Of a DNA stretch of 64,000 nucleotides, positions 8,540-17,006 are shown in pieces; within the stretch, counting starts at the first letter, position 1; each line of letters starts with the position of its first letter. The notes under the pieces were generated by a model, which worked only from the letters and a program-made list of their open reading frames with translations, did no database searches and was not told where the DNA came from. Position numbers and translations under genes: made by a program. The stretch comes from Humitalea sp050632385 (GTDB lineage: Bacteria > Pseudomonadota > Alphaproteobacteria > Acetobacterales > Acetobacteraceae): NCBI RefSeq assembly GCF_050632385.1, contig NZ_CP192599.1:5580001-5644000 (forward strand). Reading direction: 5' to 3'.

Positions 8540-8854
8540 ATGACCTACGCAGTGATCCGCACCGGCGGCAAGCAGTACCGCGTGACCCCGAACGCCGTCG
8601 TCATCGTCGAAAAGCTCGACGGCGAGCCGGGCACCAGCATCACCTTCCAGGACGTCCTGGCGGTCAGCGGTGAAACCGGCCTGACCATCGGCGCCCCCAC
8701 CGTCGCCGGCGCCTCGGTGACCGCCACGGTCCTCGAACAGAAGCGCGGTGAGAAGGTGATCATCTTCAAGAAGCGCCGCCGCCAGAACAGCCGCCGCAAG
8801 AACGGCCACCGCCAGTACCTGACGGTGCTGCGCGTCACCGCCATCGCCGGCTAA
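8540..8854 (+). CDS. rplU: 50S ribosomal protein L21
   Basis: A 104-residue protein starting MTYAVIRTGGKQYRV, the hallmark N-terminus of bacterial L21, and ending with the basic RNA-binding segment KKRRRQNSRRKNGHRQYLT. It binds domain I of 23S rRNA in the large subunit. The start is ATG 8540; an in-frame upstream ATG at 8495 would add an untypical Arg-rich leader. It forms the conserved rplU-rpmA-obgE order and is 17 bases from rpmA, so co-transcribed. Confidence 0.97.
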   Translation: MTYAVIRTGGKQYRVTPNAVVIVEKLDGEPGTSITFQDVLAVSGETGLTIGAPTVAGASVTATVLEQKRGEKVIIFKKRRRQNSRRKNGHRQYLTVLRVTAIAG

Positions 8855-8871
8855 GAGAAGGACCTCCCCCC

Positions 8872-9141
8872 ATGGCACACAAGAAAGCCGGCGGTTCGTC
8901 CCGCAACGGTCGCGATTCGGAAAGCAAGCGCCTTGGCGTGAAGCTGTATGGCGGCCAGGTCGTGAAGGCCGGCAACATCATCGTCACGCAGCGTGGCACG
9001 CGGATGAAGCCGGGCCGCAACGTTCTCGTCAGCCGCGACCACTCGATCCAGGCGCTGACCGCCGGCGTCGTGAAGTTCGAACGCAAGGCCGACGACCGCG
9101 TGCATGTGTCCGTCGACCCGGTGCCGCTCGCCGCTGAGTAA
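8872..9141 (+). CDS. rpmA: 50S ribosomal protein L27
   Basis: An 89-residue L27 starting MAHKKAGGSSRNGRDS, the conserved N-terminal tail that reaches the peptidyl-transferase centre. Conserved GGQVVKAGNIIVTQRGT and PGRNV follow. Length matches the family. There is no Firmicutes-type cleavable N-terminal extension. It lies directly behind rplU and is followed by a strong intrinsic terminator. Confidence 0.98.
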   Translation: MAHKKAGGSSRNGRDSESKRLGVKLYGGQVVKAGNIIVTQRGTRMKPGRNVLVSRDHSIQALTAGVVKFERKADDRVHVSVDPVPLAAE

Positions 9142-9167
9142 AGTTCCTACGCGCGGCTGACCTATTC

Positions 9168-9194
9168 AACGGGGGCCGCGTGGCCCCCGTTTTC
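9168..9194 (+). terminator. Rho-independent terminator after rpmA
   Basis: A perfect 9-bp stem ACGGGGGCC/GGCCCCCGT with a GCGT loop (9169-9190) is followed by TTTTCG. It separates the ribosomal-protein genes from obgE, which begins only about 20 bases later, so obgE is probably expressed by read-through or from a promoter inside rplU-rpmA. Confidence 0.85.
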
Positions 9195-9214
9195 GTATCT
9201 GGTCCCCCACACCC

Positions 9215-10219
9215 ATGAAGTTCCTCGACGAAGCCAAGATCTGGGTCAAAGCGGGTGACGGCGGCGACGGCGTCATCGCCTTCCGGCGTGAAAAATACAT
9301 CGAATTCGGTGGGCCGGACGGCGGCAATGGCGGCCGTGGCGGGCATATCATCATCACCGCTGTCGATGGGCTGAACACCCTGATCGACTACCGCTACGCG
9401 CAGCATTTCAAGGCGCGCAAGGGCGGCAATGGCGCGGGTTCCGACCGGACCGGCGCCGGGTCCGACGACGTCACGCTGAAAGTGCCGGTCGGCACCGTCA
9501 TCCTGGACGAGGACAAGGAAACCGTCTTGGCCGACCTGACCGAGGTCGGGCAGACCGTGCAGATCTGCCGCGGCGGTGACGGCGGGCACGGCAATGCGCA
9601 TTTCAAGACCAGCACCAACCGCTCCCCCCGCCGCGCCGACCCGGGCTATCCGGGTGAGGAACGCTGGCTCTGGCTGCGGCTGAAACTGATCGCCGATGCG
9701 GGCCTGGTCGGGCTGCCGAATGCCGGCAAATCGACCTTCCTGGCGGCCAGCAGCGCCGCACGGCCAAAGATCGCCGACTACCCCTTCACAACGCTGCATC
9801 CGCAATTGGGCGTGGTGCGGCTGTCGGACACGGAAGAATTCGTGCTGGCCGATATCCCGGGCCTGATCGAAGGCGCGCATGAAGGCGCCGGCCTTGGCGA
9901 CCGCTTTTTAGGGCATGTCGAACGCTGCGCGGTGCTGCTGCACCTGATCGACGGCACCCAGGCCGACCCGGCCGCGGCCTATCGCACCGTGCGCGATGAA
10001 CTGACCGGCTACGGCGGGGGCCTGGACGAAAAGCCCGAGATCGTGGCGCTGAACAAGACCGATGCCATGACGCCACAGGCGCTGGTCTCGCGGAAAAAGG
10101 CGCTGGAGCGGGCCTGTGGCGCGCCGGTGCTGCTGCTGTCGGGCGCGACCGGCGGGGGCGTGCCGCAGGCCCTGCGCGCCCTGGCCGATGCCATCGCGGA
10201 ACACCGCGGCCGGGCATGA
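9215..10219 (+). CDS. obgE: Obg-family ribosome-assembly GTPase
   Basis: A 334-residue CgtA/ObgE. The N-terminal Obg fold (1-158) is Gly-rich (GGDGGDGVIAFRREKYIEF, GGNGGRGGHI). The G domain follows with G1 GLPNAGKSTFL, switch I with YPFTTLHPQ, G3 DIPGLIEGAH and G4 NKTD. There is no long acidic C-terminal tail. The protein acts late in 50S assembly and in stress control. Its stop overlaps the proB start by four bases (ATGA), showing translational coupling. Confidence 0.97.
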   Translation: MKFLDEAKIWVKAGDGGDGVIAFRREKYIEFGGPDGGNGGRGGHIIITAVDGLNTLIDYRYAQHFKARKGGNGAGSDRTGAGSDDVTLKVPVGTVILDEDKETVLADLTEVGQTVQICRGGDGGHGNAHFKTSTNRSPRRADPGYPGEERWLWLRLKLIADAGLVGLPNAGKSTFLAASSAARPKIADYPFTTLHPQLGVVRLSDTEEFVLADIPGLIEGAHEGAGLGDRFLGHVERCAVLLHLIDGTQADPAAAYRTVRDELTGYGGGLDEKPEIVALNKTDAMTPQALVSRKKALERACGAPVLLLSGATGGGVPQALRALADAIAEHRGRA

Positions 10220-11331
10220 CCCCCTCGCTCACCACCGCCCGCCGGATCATCGTCAAGATCGGCTCCGCGCTGATCGTGAACCCGGCGACCGCCGCCCCGC
10301 GCGACGCCTGGCTGGCGACGGTCGCCGCCGATATCGCGGCATTGCGGGCGGGCGGGGCGGAGGTGATCGTCGTCTCCTCCGGCGCCATCTCCTTGGCCCG
10401 GCGTTCGCTCAACCTGACCGGCCGCACCTTGCGGCTGGAACAGAAGCAGGCCGCCGCCGCCGTTGGCCAGATCCGCCTGGCGGGCGCCTGGCAGACCGCC
10501 CTTTCGGCCCATGGCATCGTCGCCGCCCAATTGCTGCTGACCTTGGAGGATAGCGAGGACCGCCGCCGCTACCTCAACGCCCGCGCGACCTTGGGCACCC
10601 TGCTCGAACTCGGCTGCGTGCCGGTGATCAACGAGAACGACACCGTCGCCACCGCCGAAATCCGATTTGGCGACAATGACCGCCTGGCCGCGCGCGTGGC
10701 CGAAATGGTGCAGGCCGATGCGCTGGTGCTGCTGTCGGACATCGACGGCCTCTATACCGCCGACCCCAAGCGCGACCCGGCCGCCGCCCATATCCCGGTG
10801 GTCGAACGCATGACGGAGGACATCATGGCCATGGGGGGCGAACCGCCGCCTGGCTATTCCTCGGGCGGGATGCGGACGAAGTTGATCGCGGCGCGCATTT
10901 CCACCAGTGCCGGCTGCGCCATGGCGATCGCCCTGGGCGAAATCTCGCACCCGCTGGTGGCGCTGCGCGACGGTGCCCGCTGCACCTGGTTCCTGCCCGA
11001 GGGCGAGGGCCGCAGCGCCCGCAAACGCTGGATCGCGGGCAGCCTGTCGCCCCTGGGCACCATCACCGTCGACGCGGGGGCCGCCCGTGCGCTCGCGGGT
11101 GGGCGCAGCCTGTTGCCGGCCGGGGTGCGTGCGGTGACGGGCGATTTCGGCCGTGGCGATCCGGTCAGCGTGCGCGGCCCCGCCGGACAGGAACTCGCCC
11201 GCGGCCTGTCGGCCTATGATGCCGAGGCCGCCCGCCTGATCGCCGGCCGCCGCAGTGGAGAGATCGAGGCCATCCTGGGCTGGCGCGGCCGGGATGAGAT
11301 CATTCACCGGGACGATCTGGTCGTCCTGTAG
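10216..11331 (+). CDS. proB: Glutamate 5-kinase
   Basis: A 371-residue enzyme for the first step of proline synthesis, phosphorylation of L-glutamate by ATP. The amino-acid kinase domain shows IIVKIGSALIV, VSSGAISLARR, VPVINENDTVAT and LSDIDGLYTADP. A C-terminal PUA domain starts at about residue 280 (GTITVDAGAARAL). It overlaps obgE by four bases. The partner gene proA lies about 4.4 kb downstream on the same strand rather than adjacent, with cheZ-like, decarboxylase and RMD1 genes in between. Confidence 0.97.
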   Translation: MTPSLTTARRIIVKIGSALIVNPATAAPRDAWLATVAADIAALRAGGAEVIVVSSGAISLARRSLNLTGRTLRLEQKQAAAAVGQIRLAGAWQTALSAHGIVAAQLLLTLEDSEDRRRYLNARATLGTLLELGCVPVINENDTVATAEIRFGDNDRLAARVAEMVQADALVLLSDIDGLYTADPKRDPAAAHIPVVERMTEDIMAMGGEPPPGYSSGGMRTKLIAARISTSAGCAMAIALGEISHPLVALRDGARCTWFLPEGEGRSARKRWIAGSLSPLGTITVDAGAARALAGGRSLLPAGVRAVTGDFGRGDPVSVRGPAGQELARGLSAYDAEAARLIAGRRSGEIEAILGWRGRDEIIHRDDLVVL

Positions 11332-11408
11332 CGGTTAACCGGCGCCTTACCCCTTCGGCCCCAGAACGGTCCCAGCGCCCGTGTCCGGGCTGCCCGAGGA
11401 TGGCCGCC

Positions 11409-12041
11409 ATGCCCGATACCTGCACCGCCCCCACGCCGAACCTGTCGCTGGCCGATGAGTTGCGCAGCGCGGTGCGGCTGGAACTGCAACCGATGTTCGC
11501 GGACCTGCGGCGTTTCGTCGATCGCCGCATCCTGGAACTCAGCGCCGAACTCCACGCCAGCGTCGAACTGGCGGACATGACGGAGGAAAAACTGTCCCGC
11601 GAACTGGCCCAGGTCCACGAACAGATCGCGAGCTTGGTCGCCGCCCCCACCGCCGCCAGCCGAAACAGCGGCATCGAATTGGAAGCCGTGGTGGAGGCGA
11701 CCGAGACCGCGGCGAACACGATCATGGAAGCGGCCGAGGCCATTTCCGACTGGATCCACGATGGCGGCCGCGACCCTGCCTCGATCCAGGCGCTGGCCAG
11801 CCGGGTCAATGCGATCTTTGAGGCCTGCAGTTTCCAGGATGTGACCGGCCAGCGCATCCGTCGCGCCATCCAGCATTTGCAGCATGTCGAGACGATGCTT
11901 GAAAAATTCCTGCCCGCCGGATCGCTGGCCGATGCGCCGGCCAAACTGGTCGTGCCGACGCAGCGCCATACGATGGGGCCGGCGGCGGCGGCCAGCAGCG
12001 ACCTGGCCCAGAATGATATCGACGCGCTGTTGAATTTCTGA
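11409..12041 (+). CDS. cheZ: CheZ-like CheY-phosphate phosphatase
   Basis: A 210-residue helical protein. The catalytic CheZ motif is present as CSFQDVTGQRIRRAI, in which Asp and Gln correspond to the E. coli active-site pair D143 and Q147. The extreme C-terminus NDIDALLNF matches the short amphipathic helix by which CheZ binds CheY. Between them lies a Pro/Ala-rich linker. Long helices (residues 20-75 and 85-150) would form the four-helix bundle dimer. I chose ATG 11409 because GAGG sits nine bases upstream; the earlier ATG at 11400 directly abuts that site. No other chemotaxis genes are nearby. Confidence 0.85.
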   Translation: MPDTCTAPTPNLSLADELRSAVRLELQPMFADLRRFVDRRILELSAELHASVELADMTEEKLSRELAQVHEQIASLVAAPTAASRNSGIELEAVVEATETAANTIMEAAEAISDWIHDGGRDPASIQALASRVNAIFEACSFQDVTGQRIRRAIQHLQHVETMLEKFLPAGSLADAPAKLVVPTQRHTMGPAAAASSDLAQNDIDALLNF

Positions 12042-12044
12042 CGG

Positions 12045-14387
12045 CTATTCCCGCACCACATAGGTGAAGAGCCGCACCCTGCCATCGGGCTGGACCTCGC
12101 GGAACAGGCCCTGGATTTCCGTCTCGAAGCCCGGAAAATGGTTTGATACGCCCTCAAAAGCCTTCAGGTAGGCGATCATGGGTGCGGCCTGGTCCGTCAG
12201 TCGTTCGCCCGGGATGATGGTCGCGATGCCGGGCGGATAGACCAGCCACAGGGTCGCCGCGATGCGTCCAGGCGTTTCGTCCAGCGGGATATAATCCACC
12301 CGGTTGCGCACCATCTCGCGCACCGCCTCATGCGCCGGCATGGCGACATCGGGGAAATGTTCGCGGCGGAACTGGGCCGCCTGCAAGGCCCGCATGTCAT
12401 GGCCGCGGAAATACCCGTGCATCGCGGCGCAGAGGTCGCGCAACCGCATCGTGCCATAGCGCTCCGGCCGCTTGGCGACGAAGTCGGGGATCACATCCTC
12501 CAGCAGCGCATTCGCATCATGCAGCTTCTTGAAGGTGACCAGATGCGCCAGCAGGGTGCCGGCCTTGCTGCTTTCCACGCCGGGGGTCAGCAGGAACAGC
12601 AGGCTGTTGAGGTCGTTCTTCTCGCAGACGATGCGGTTCTGGCGCAGGTATTCGGCGACCACGGGTGCCGGGATGCCGTGGTCGGCATAGGTCCCGGTCG
12701 CGGTGTCAAAACCCGGTGTCAGCAGGGTCAGCTTGTTCGGATCGGTCATGGCCCAACCCTGGCCATTGCCGGCGAAACCGTGCCAGCGATCATTGGCGCC
12801 AAGTGCCCAGAATGCGGCATCGCTTGCCAGCGCATCGGTCGGCGCGTCTTCCCAGGGCATTTCGCGCCCATCCGACAAGGTCACCTGGCGCGGCACGAAG
12901 GGTTCGAAGAACCAGCGGTCGGCGGGCTTGGCTTCCTTCTCCTCGAACTCCCGCTTCGTCAGCCGGATTTTCTTGCGCAACTCGATGCCGAGGCGAATGG
13001 TATCGTCCCACAGCACCTCGCCCGAACGCCCCTTCATCATCTGCGCGCCGACATCCAGCGAGGCGAAGAGCGGATAGAAGGGGCTGGTCGAGGCGTGCAG
13101 CAGGAACATCTCGTTGAAGCGGCGATGCCCGACGTGGCGGTCCTGTCCCTTGATGTGGTCGTCCTTCACATGGATCTGCGACGCCTGCGAAAAGCTCGCC
13201 AACTGCTTGTGCGTGCTCTGCGTGACGATGATGCCCGGCGCATCCGGCCCCAGCCCCGTCAACCCCATGCCGAAGCGGCCGCGGAACAGCGGATGGAATT
13301 TCATGAAGCCGGCCCAGGCCTCATCGAACAGGATATAGTCGCAAAGGTGCCCGATGCGGGCCAGGATCATGTCGGCCGAATGGATCGTGCCGTCGTAGGT
13401 GCATTGTTCGACGACCGCGGCGCGGAAGGGGCGGGGACGCTTCCAGGCGTCCTTGTCCTTGACCAGCGGATTGTCGCGGATCGCCTCCCGCAGCCGCGTT
13501 TCATCAAAAGCGTCTTCCAGCATCGGGCCGATCAACCCATGCGCGTTGCGCGTCGTCTCGACGAAGACAGGCACCGCCTGGCCCAGGAACAGCGCGCCGT
13601 GATGCGCCGCCTTGTGGTTGTTGCGGTCGAACAGCACCAGGTCGTCCTCGGCCAGCAAGGCCGACAGCACGATCTTGTTGGATGTCGACGTGCCGTTGAG
13701 CACGAAGTAGGTGCGTTCGGCCCCAAAGATCTGCGCCGCTTCCTGCTGCGCCTTCAGCGCCGGGCCTTCATGCGTCAGCAGGTCGCCCAGTTGCAGCACG
13801 GAATTGTCCAGGTCGTCGCGGAACACCGCCTGGCCCAGGTGTTCGACGAAGATGCGTCCGATCGGGCTGCGGCTGTAGAACATCCCTCCATTGTGCCCGG
13901 GGCAGGTCCACAACATGTTGCCCTGCTCGGCAAAGTCCACGAGCGCGCCGAAGAACGGCGTCTTCAGGCTTTCGGCATATTTGCGCAAGGACGAGACGAG
14001 GTTGCGCGCGATGAACTCCGGCGTCTCCTCGGCCAGGAAGATGAAGCCGTCCACATTGTCCAACACATCGACCGGGATATCCTCCAGCCGGTGGCGGCGG
14101 ACCAGCACGATGATCGGCACATCCAGGCCCCGGCTGCGGATCAGCGCGATCAGCGCCGCCGACTTGCCCTGCATCCCCTTCTTGCCCCAGTCCACCACGA
14201 CGCAGCCGATCGCCGCATCGGTGCGGATCACCAGCTCCGCATCATCGTCGCGGCGGGCGCGGACGACGCCGTAGCCCAGGCCCTCCACCTCGGCCAGGAT
14301 CTGCCGCAGCCGGTTTCCTTCGAGGTCGGCCTCGCCCTCGAAGCCTGGGGCGCAGACGAGGAACTTGAAGCGGCGGGCGTATTCCAT
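12045..14387 (-). CDS. Orn/Lys/Arg decarboxylase, class I PLP fold type
   Basis: A 780-residue PLP decarboxylase of the inducible Orn/Lys/Arg family. The first 130 residues form a receiver-like wing domain. The major domain has WTCPGHNGGMFYSRSPIG, FVLNGTSTSNKIV, the cofactor aspartate in LFDEAWAGFMKFHP, and the Schiff-base lysine in TQSTHKQLASFSQ. The C-terminal domain ends in the usual GRVRLFTYVV pattern. The product would be putrescine, cadaverine or agmatine; the substrate cannot be read from sequence. The start is ATG 14387 (MEYARRF), with AAGGGG nine bases upstream; in-frame ATGs further out lack a spaced ribosome site. It converges with the cheZ-like gene, three bases between stops. Confidence 0.9.
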   Translation of the reverse strand: MEYARRFKFLVCAPGFEGEADLEGNRLRQILAEVEGLGYGVVRARRDDDAELVIRTDAAIGCVVVDWGKKGMQGKSAALIALIRSRGLDVPIIVLVRRHRLEDIPVDVLDNVDGFIFLAEETPEFIARNLVSSLRKYAESLKTPFFGALVDFAEQGNMLWTCPGHNGGMFYSRSPIGRIFVEHLGQAVFRDDLDNSVLQLGDLLTHEGPALKAQQEAAQIFGAERTYFVLNGTSTSNKIVLSALLAEDDLVLFDRNNHKAAHHGALFLGQAVPVFVETTRNAHGLIGPMLEDAFDETRLREAIRDNPLVKDKDAWKRPRPFRAAVVEQCTYDGTIHSADMILARIGHLCDYILFDEAWAGFMKFHPLFRGRFGMGLTGLGPDAPGIIVTQSTHKQLASFSQASQIHVKDDHIKGQDRHVGHRRFNEMFLLHASTSPFYPLFASLDVGAQMMKGRSGEVLWDDTIRLGIELRKKIRLTKREFEEKEAKPADRWFFEPFVPRQVTLSDGREMPWEDAPTDALASDAAFWALGANDRWHGFAGNGQGWAMTDPNKLTLLTPGFDTATGTYADHGIPAPVVAEYLRQNRIVCEKNDLNSLLFLLTPGVESSKAGTLLAHLVTFKKLHDANALLEDVIPDFVAKRPERYGTMRLRDLCAAMHGYFRGHDMRALQAAQFRREHFPDVAMPAHEAVREMVRNRVDYIPLDETPGRIAATLWLVYPPGIATIIPGERLTDQAAPMIAYLKAFEGVSNHFPGFETEIQGLFREVQPDGRVRLFTYVVRE

Positions 14388-14481
14388 GGCGTGCATCCCC
14401 TTGGGGTCGGTGGGGCACAATCGCCCGTGCCGGGCCGCCGACCAAGGCATGGCCGCCCGGTTTCACGGTGCTGTCACATGC

Positions 14482-15594
14482 TCAGGGAAACAACGTCATC
14501 ACGATCTCGAACAGGATCAGCAGCACAATCGCGATCTCCAGCACCTCCGCCCGGCCGCCGTGGGATTCGCTGTACAGCGCCGTATAGGTATCGCGCACGA
14601 TGTTCAGCTTGCGATCGACCGCGGCGCTGACCGATGGCACGCGGAACAGATCCATCGCGGCCGCATAGACGCGGGCGAGGTAGACGTCCTCCGTCACCTG
14701 CAGCGCATTGTCCACGCGTTCGGTGATCTCGGTCACCTCGGCCACCATGCCGTGCAGCCGGCGCGCCAACCTGGCATAGCGCCTGGCCGACCACAGGCTG
14801 GCCGAGGCCCGCGTCGCCTCCACGAGGTCGTACATGCGGGGCAGTTCCGCATCGAGCATCTCGTCATAGTAGCGCATCTGCAACAATTGGGCGTTCGCCA
14901 CCTCCAGCACGTCGGCCACATCGGTTTCGTGGCGCGGTTCGTAGAGGAAGGCACGGTCCCAGGTGACCACCGCCAGGTCGTCCTCAAAGTAGGAAAAGCG
15001 TTGCCGCAGCAGCGCCTGGCGCGATCCTTCCGACAGGCGTCGTGTTTCGCCGGACAGCAGCGGGACCAGATCCACCTGCTCCATCAACGCATTGGCCGAC
15101 AGGGGGCCGCCGAAGTCATGCACCACGGCCAGCAGATAATCCTCCTCCAGCGGCGTCGCGACGGGCCGGTCCAGTGCCTCGCCCAGCACCGCGCCGACGG
15201 TGTTCAGCATCTCCTGCCAGGGGGTGCCGGTGGCGGCGGTGCCCAGGCGGGTGTCCATCGCATTGACCAGCGCCTCGAAATCCACCCAGGCCATGTCCTC
15301 CGCGGGCACCTGCAAGGCGAAGGCGGCGGTGCCGAAGTCATACAGGCGCACGCTGGCGGTCGCGTTCACGCGGCGGTCGCCCAGTGCCAGCAGCACCGGT
15401 TCCAGCCGCAGCGCCAAGGGCGCGACACCAAAATTCACCGCCTTGGCGGGGGTGGTGCCGAAGCGCGACCGGCCGCCCTCGCGCTGCGGCTGCCCGGCCC
15501 AGATCGCCTCGGCACGGGTCAGGTCGATGGCGTAGCTGACGTCGAACAGGCGCAGCGCCGTCACATGTCCCGAACGGACCATCACCGGTTGCAT
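14482..15594 (-). CDS. RMD1/DUF155 family membrane-anchored protein
   Basis: A 370-residue protein of the RMD1 (YagE/Sif2, DUF155) family. The central DUF155 region includes RLYDFGTAAFALQVPAED, the WDRAFLYEPRH segment and a long helical stretch with LWSARRYARLARRLHGMV. One C-terminal transmembrane helix (EIAIVLLILFEIVMTLF) ends the protein, so the bulk is cytoplasmic. The eukaryotic relative acts in mitochondrial translation; bacterial function is unknown. The start is ATG 15594 with GGGGAA upstream. It is divergent from proA (97 bases) and upstream of the decarboxylase on the same strand. Confidence 0.85.
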   Translation of the reverse strand: MQPVMVRSGHVTALRLFDVSYAIDLTRAEAIWAGQPQREGGRSRFGTTPAKAVNFGVAPLALRLEPVLLALGDRRVNATASVRLYDFGTAAFALQVPAEDMAWVDFEALVNAMDTRLGTAATGTPWQEMLNTVGAVLGEALDRPVATPLEEDYLLAVVHDFGGPLSANALMEQVDLVPLLSGETRRLSEGSRQALLRQRFSYFEDDLAVVTWDRAFLYEPRHETDVADVLEVANAQLLQMRYYDEMLDAELPRMYDLVEATRASASLWSARRYARLARRLHGMVAEVTEITERVDNALQVTEDVYLARVYAAAMDLFRVPSVSAAVDRKLNIVRDTYTALYSESHGGRAEVLEIAIVLLILFEIVMTLFP

Positions 15595-15690
15595 CGCCGT
15601 TCCCCAGAATGTGGGCGGATTATCGCCTGCAATGCGCCCTTTCCCAACCCCGCGCAGGGCGCTACGCAACGCGTCTTGAGGAGACCCCCC

Positions 15691-16959
15691 GTGGACGCGC
15701 TGCCCGAAACCGCCCCCGCCCTGCTGGAAACCGCCGCCCGCGCCGCCCGCGCCGCAGCGACCGTGCTGGCGCGCGCGGGGCGACCGACCAAGGATTCGGC
15801 GCTGGCCGCCGCCGCCGCCGCGTTGCGCCGCACCGCCCCGGCGCTGCTGGAGGCCAATGCCGCCGACCTGGCCGCCGCCCCCGAGTTGTCCGGCGCCTTC
15901 CGCGACCGGCTGACCCTGACGCCGTCCCGCATCGAGGCGATGGCCGAGGCGCTGGAGGAAATCGCCGCCCTGCCCGACCCCGTCGGGCGCGTGCTGGCGG
16001 AATGGACGCGGCCGAATGGGCTGGTGATGCGCCGCGTGGCGCAACCGCTCGGTGTCATCGGCATGATTTTCGAAAGCCGGCCGAATGTCGCGGCCGATGC
16101 CGCGGCGCTGTGCCTCAAGGCCGGCAGCGCGGTGATCCTGCGCGGCGGGCGCGAGAGCCTGCATTCGGTGCGCGCCATCCATGCCTGCCTGGCGGAAGGG
16201 CTGGAGGTGGCGGGGCTGCCGGCCGCTTGCATCCAGATCGCGCCTTCGGCCGACCGTGCCTTCGTCGGCGCCATGCTGGGGGCCGCGGGGCTGATCGACC
16301 TGATCATCCCGCGCGGCGGGAAGGGGCTGGTGAACCGGGTGATGCAGGAAGCGCGCGTGCCTGTGCTCGCCCATGCCGAAGGGCTTTGCCACACCTACAT
16401 CCACGCCGCCGCCGATCCCGCCATGGCGCGCGCCATCCTGGCGAACGCGAAAATGCGCCGCACCGGCGTCTGTGGCGCGACCGAGACCTTGTTGATCGAC
16501 GCCGCCATCGCGCCGGGCCTGCTGCCGCTGCTGGTCGCCGACCTCGCGGCCCTCGGCTGCGCCTTCAAGGCCGATGCCCGTGCGCAAAACATCGTCCCGG
16601 GCTTGCCCGCGGCGAGTGAGGCGGATTTTGGCACCGAATGGCTGGAGTCCATCCTGTCCATCGCGGTGGTCGATGGGGTGGATAGCGCGCTGGCGCATAT
16701 CCGCCGGTATGGCAGCGAGCATACCGAGGCGATCGTGACCGAGGATGCGGCGGCCGCCACCGCCTTCCTCGACGGGCTGGATTCCGCCGTGGGCTTGTGG
16801 AACGCCAGCACCCAGTTCTGCGACGGCGGCGAATTCGGTTTTGGTGCCGAGATCGGCATCGCCACCGGCCGGCTGCATGCGCGCGGCCCGGTCGGGTTGG
16901 AGCAGCTTTGCACCTACCGCTACCAGGTCATCGGCACCGGCCAGATTCGTCCAGGGTGA
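15691..16959 (+). CDS. proA: Glutamate-5-semialdehyde dehydrogenase
   Basis: A 422-residue NADPH-dependent gamma-glutamyl phosphate reductase, the second step of proline synthesis. Visible family motifs: PLGVIGMIFESRPNVAADA, VILRGGRESLHS, IPRGGKGL, and the nucleophilic Cys region MRRTGVCGATETLL. Near the end VGLWNASTQFCDGGEFGFGA is characteristic. The start is GTG 15691, preceded by GAGGAG at good distance. It lies on the same strand as proB but separated from it. Confidence 0.97.
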   Translation: MDALPETAPALLETAARAARAAATVLARAGRPTKDSALAAAAAALRRTAPALLEANAADLAAAPELSGAFRDRLTLTPSRIEAMAEALEEIAALPDPVGRVLAEWTRPNGLVMRRVAQPLGVIGMIFESRPNVAADAAALCLKAGSAVILRGGRESLHSVRAIHACLAEGLEVAGLPAACIQIAPSADRAFVGAMLGAAGLIDLIIPRGGKGLVNRVMQEARVPVLAHAEGLCHTYIHAAADPAMARAILANAKMRRTGVCGATETLLIDAAIAPGLLPLLVADLAALGCAFKADARAQNIVPGLPAASEADFGTEWLESILSIAVVDGVDSALAHIRRYGSEHTEAIVTEDAAAATAFLDGLDSAVGLWNASTQFCDGGEFGFGAEIGIATGRLHARGPVGLEQLCTYRYQVIGTGQIRPG

Positions 16960-17006
16960 CAGATGCGGTCCTTCCGGCCCACCATTGGGGGCGGGAGGAC
17001 CAGACC

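Noticed and set aside
12330..14630. A 766-codon plus-strand frame opposite the decarboxylase
   Set aside because: The minus-strand decarboxylase explains the region fully with all catalytic motifs; the plus frame has none.
14365..16959. An 864-codon plus-strand frame
   Set aside because: Only its last 422 codons are a gene (proA from GTG 15691). The first half is antisense to the RMD1 gene and has a His/Gln/Arg-rich composition typical of a shadow frame.
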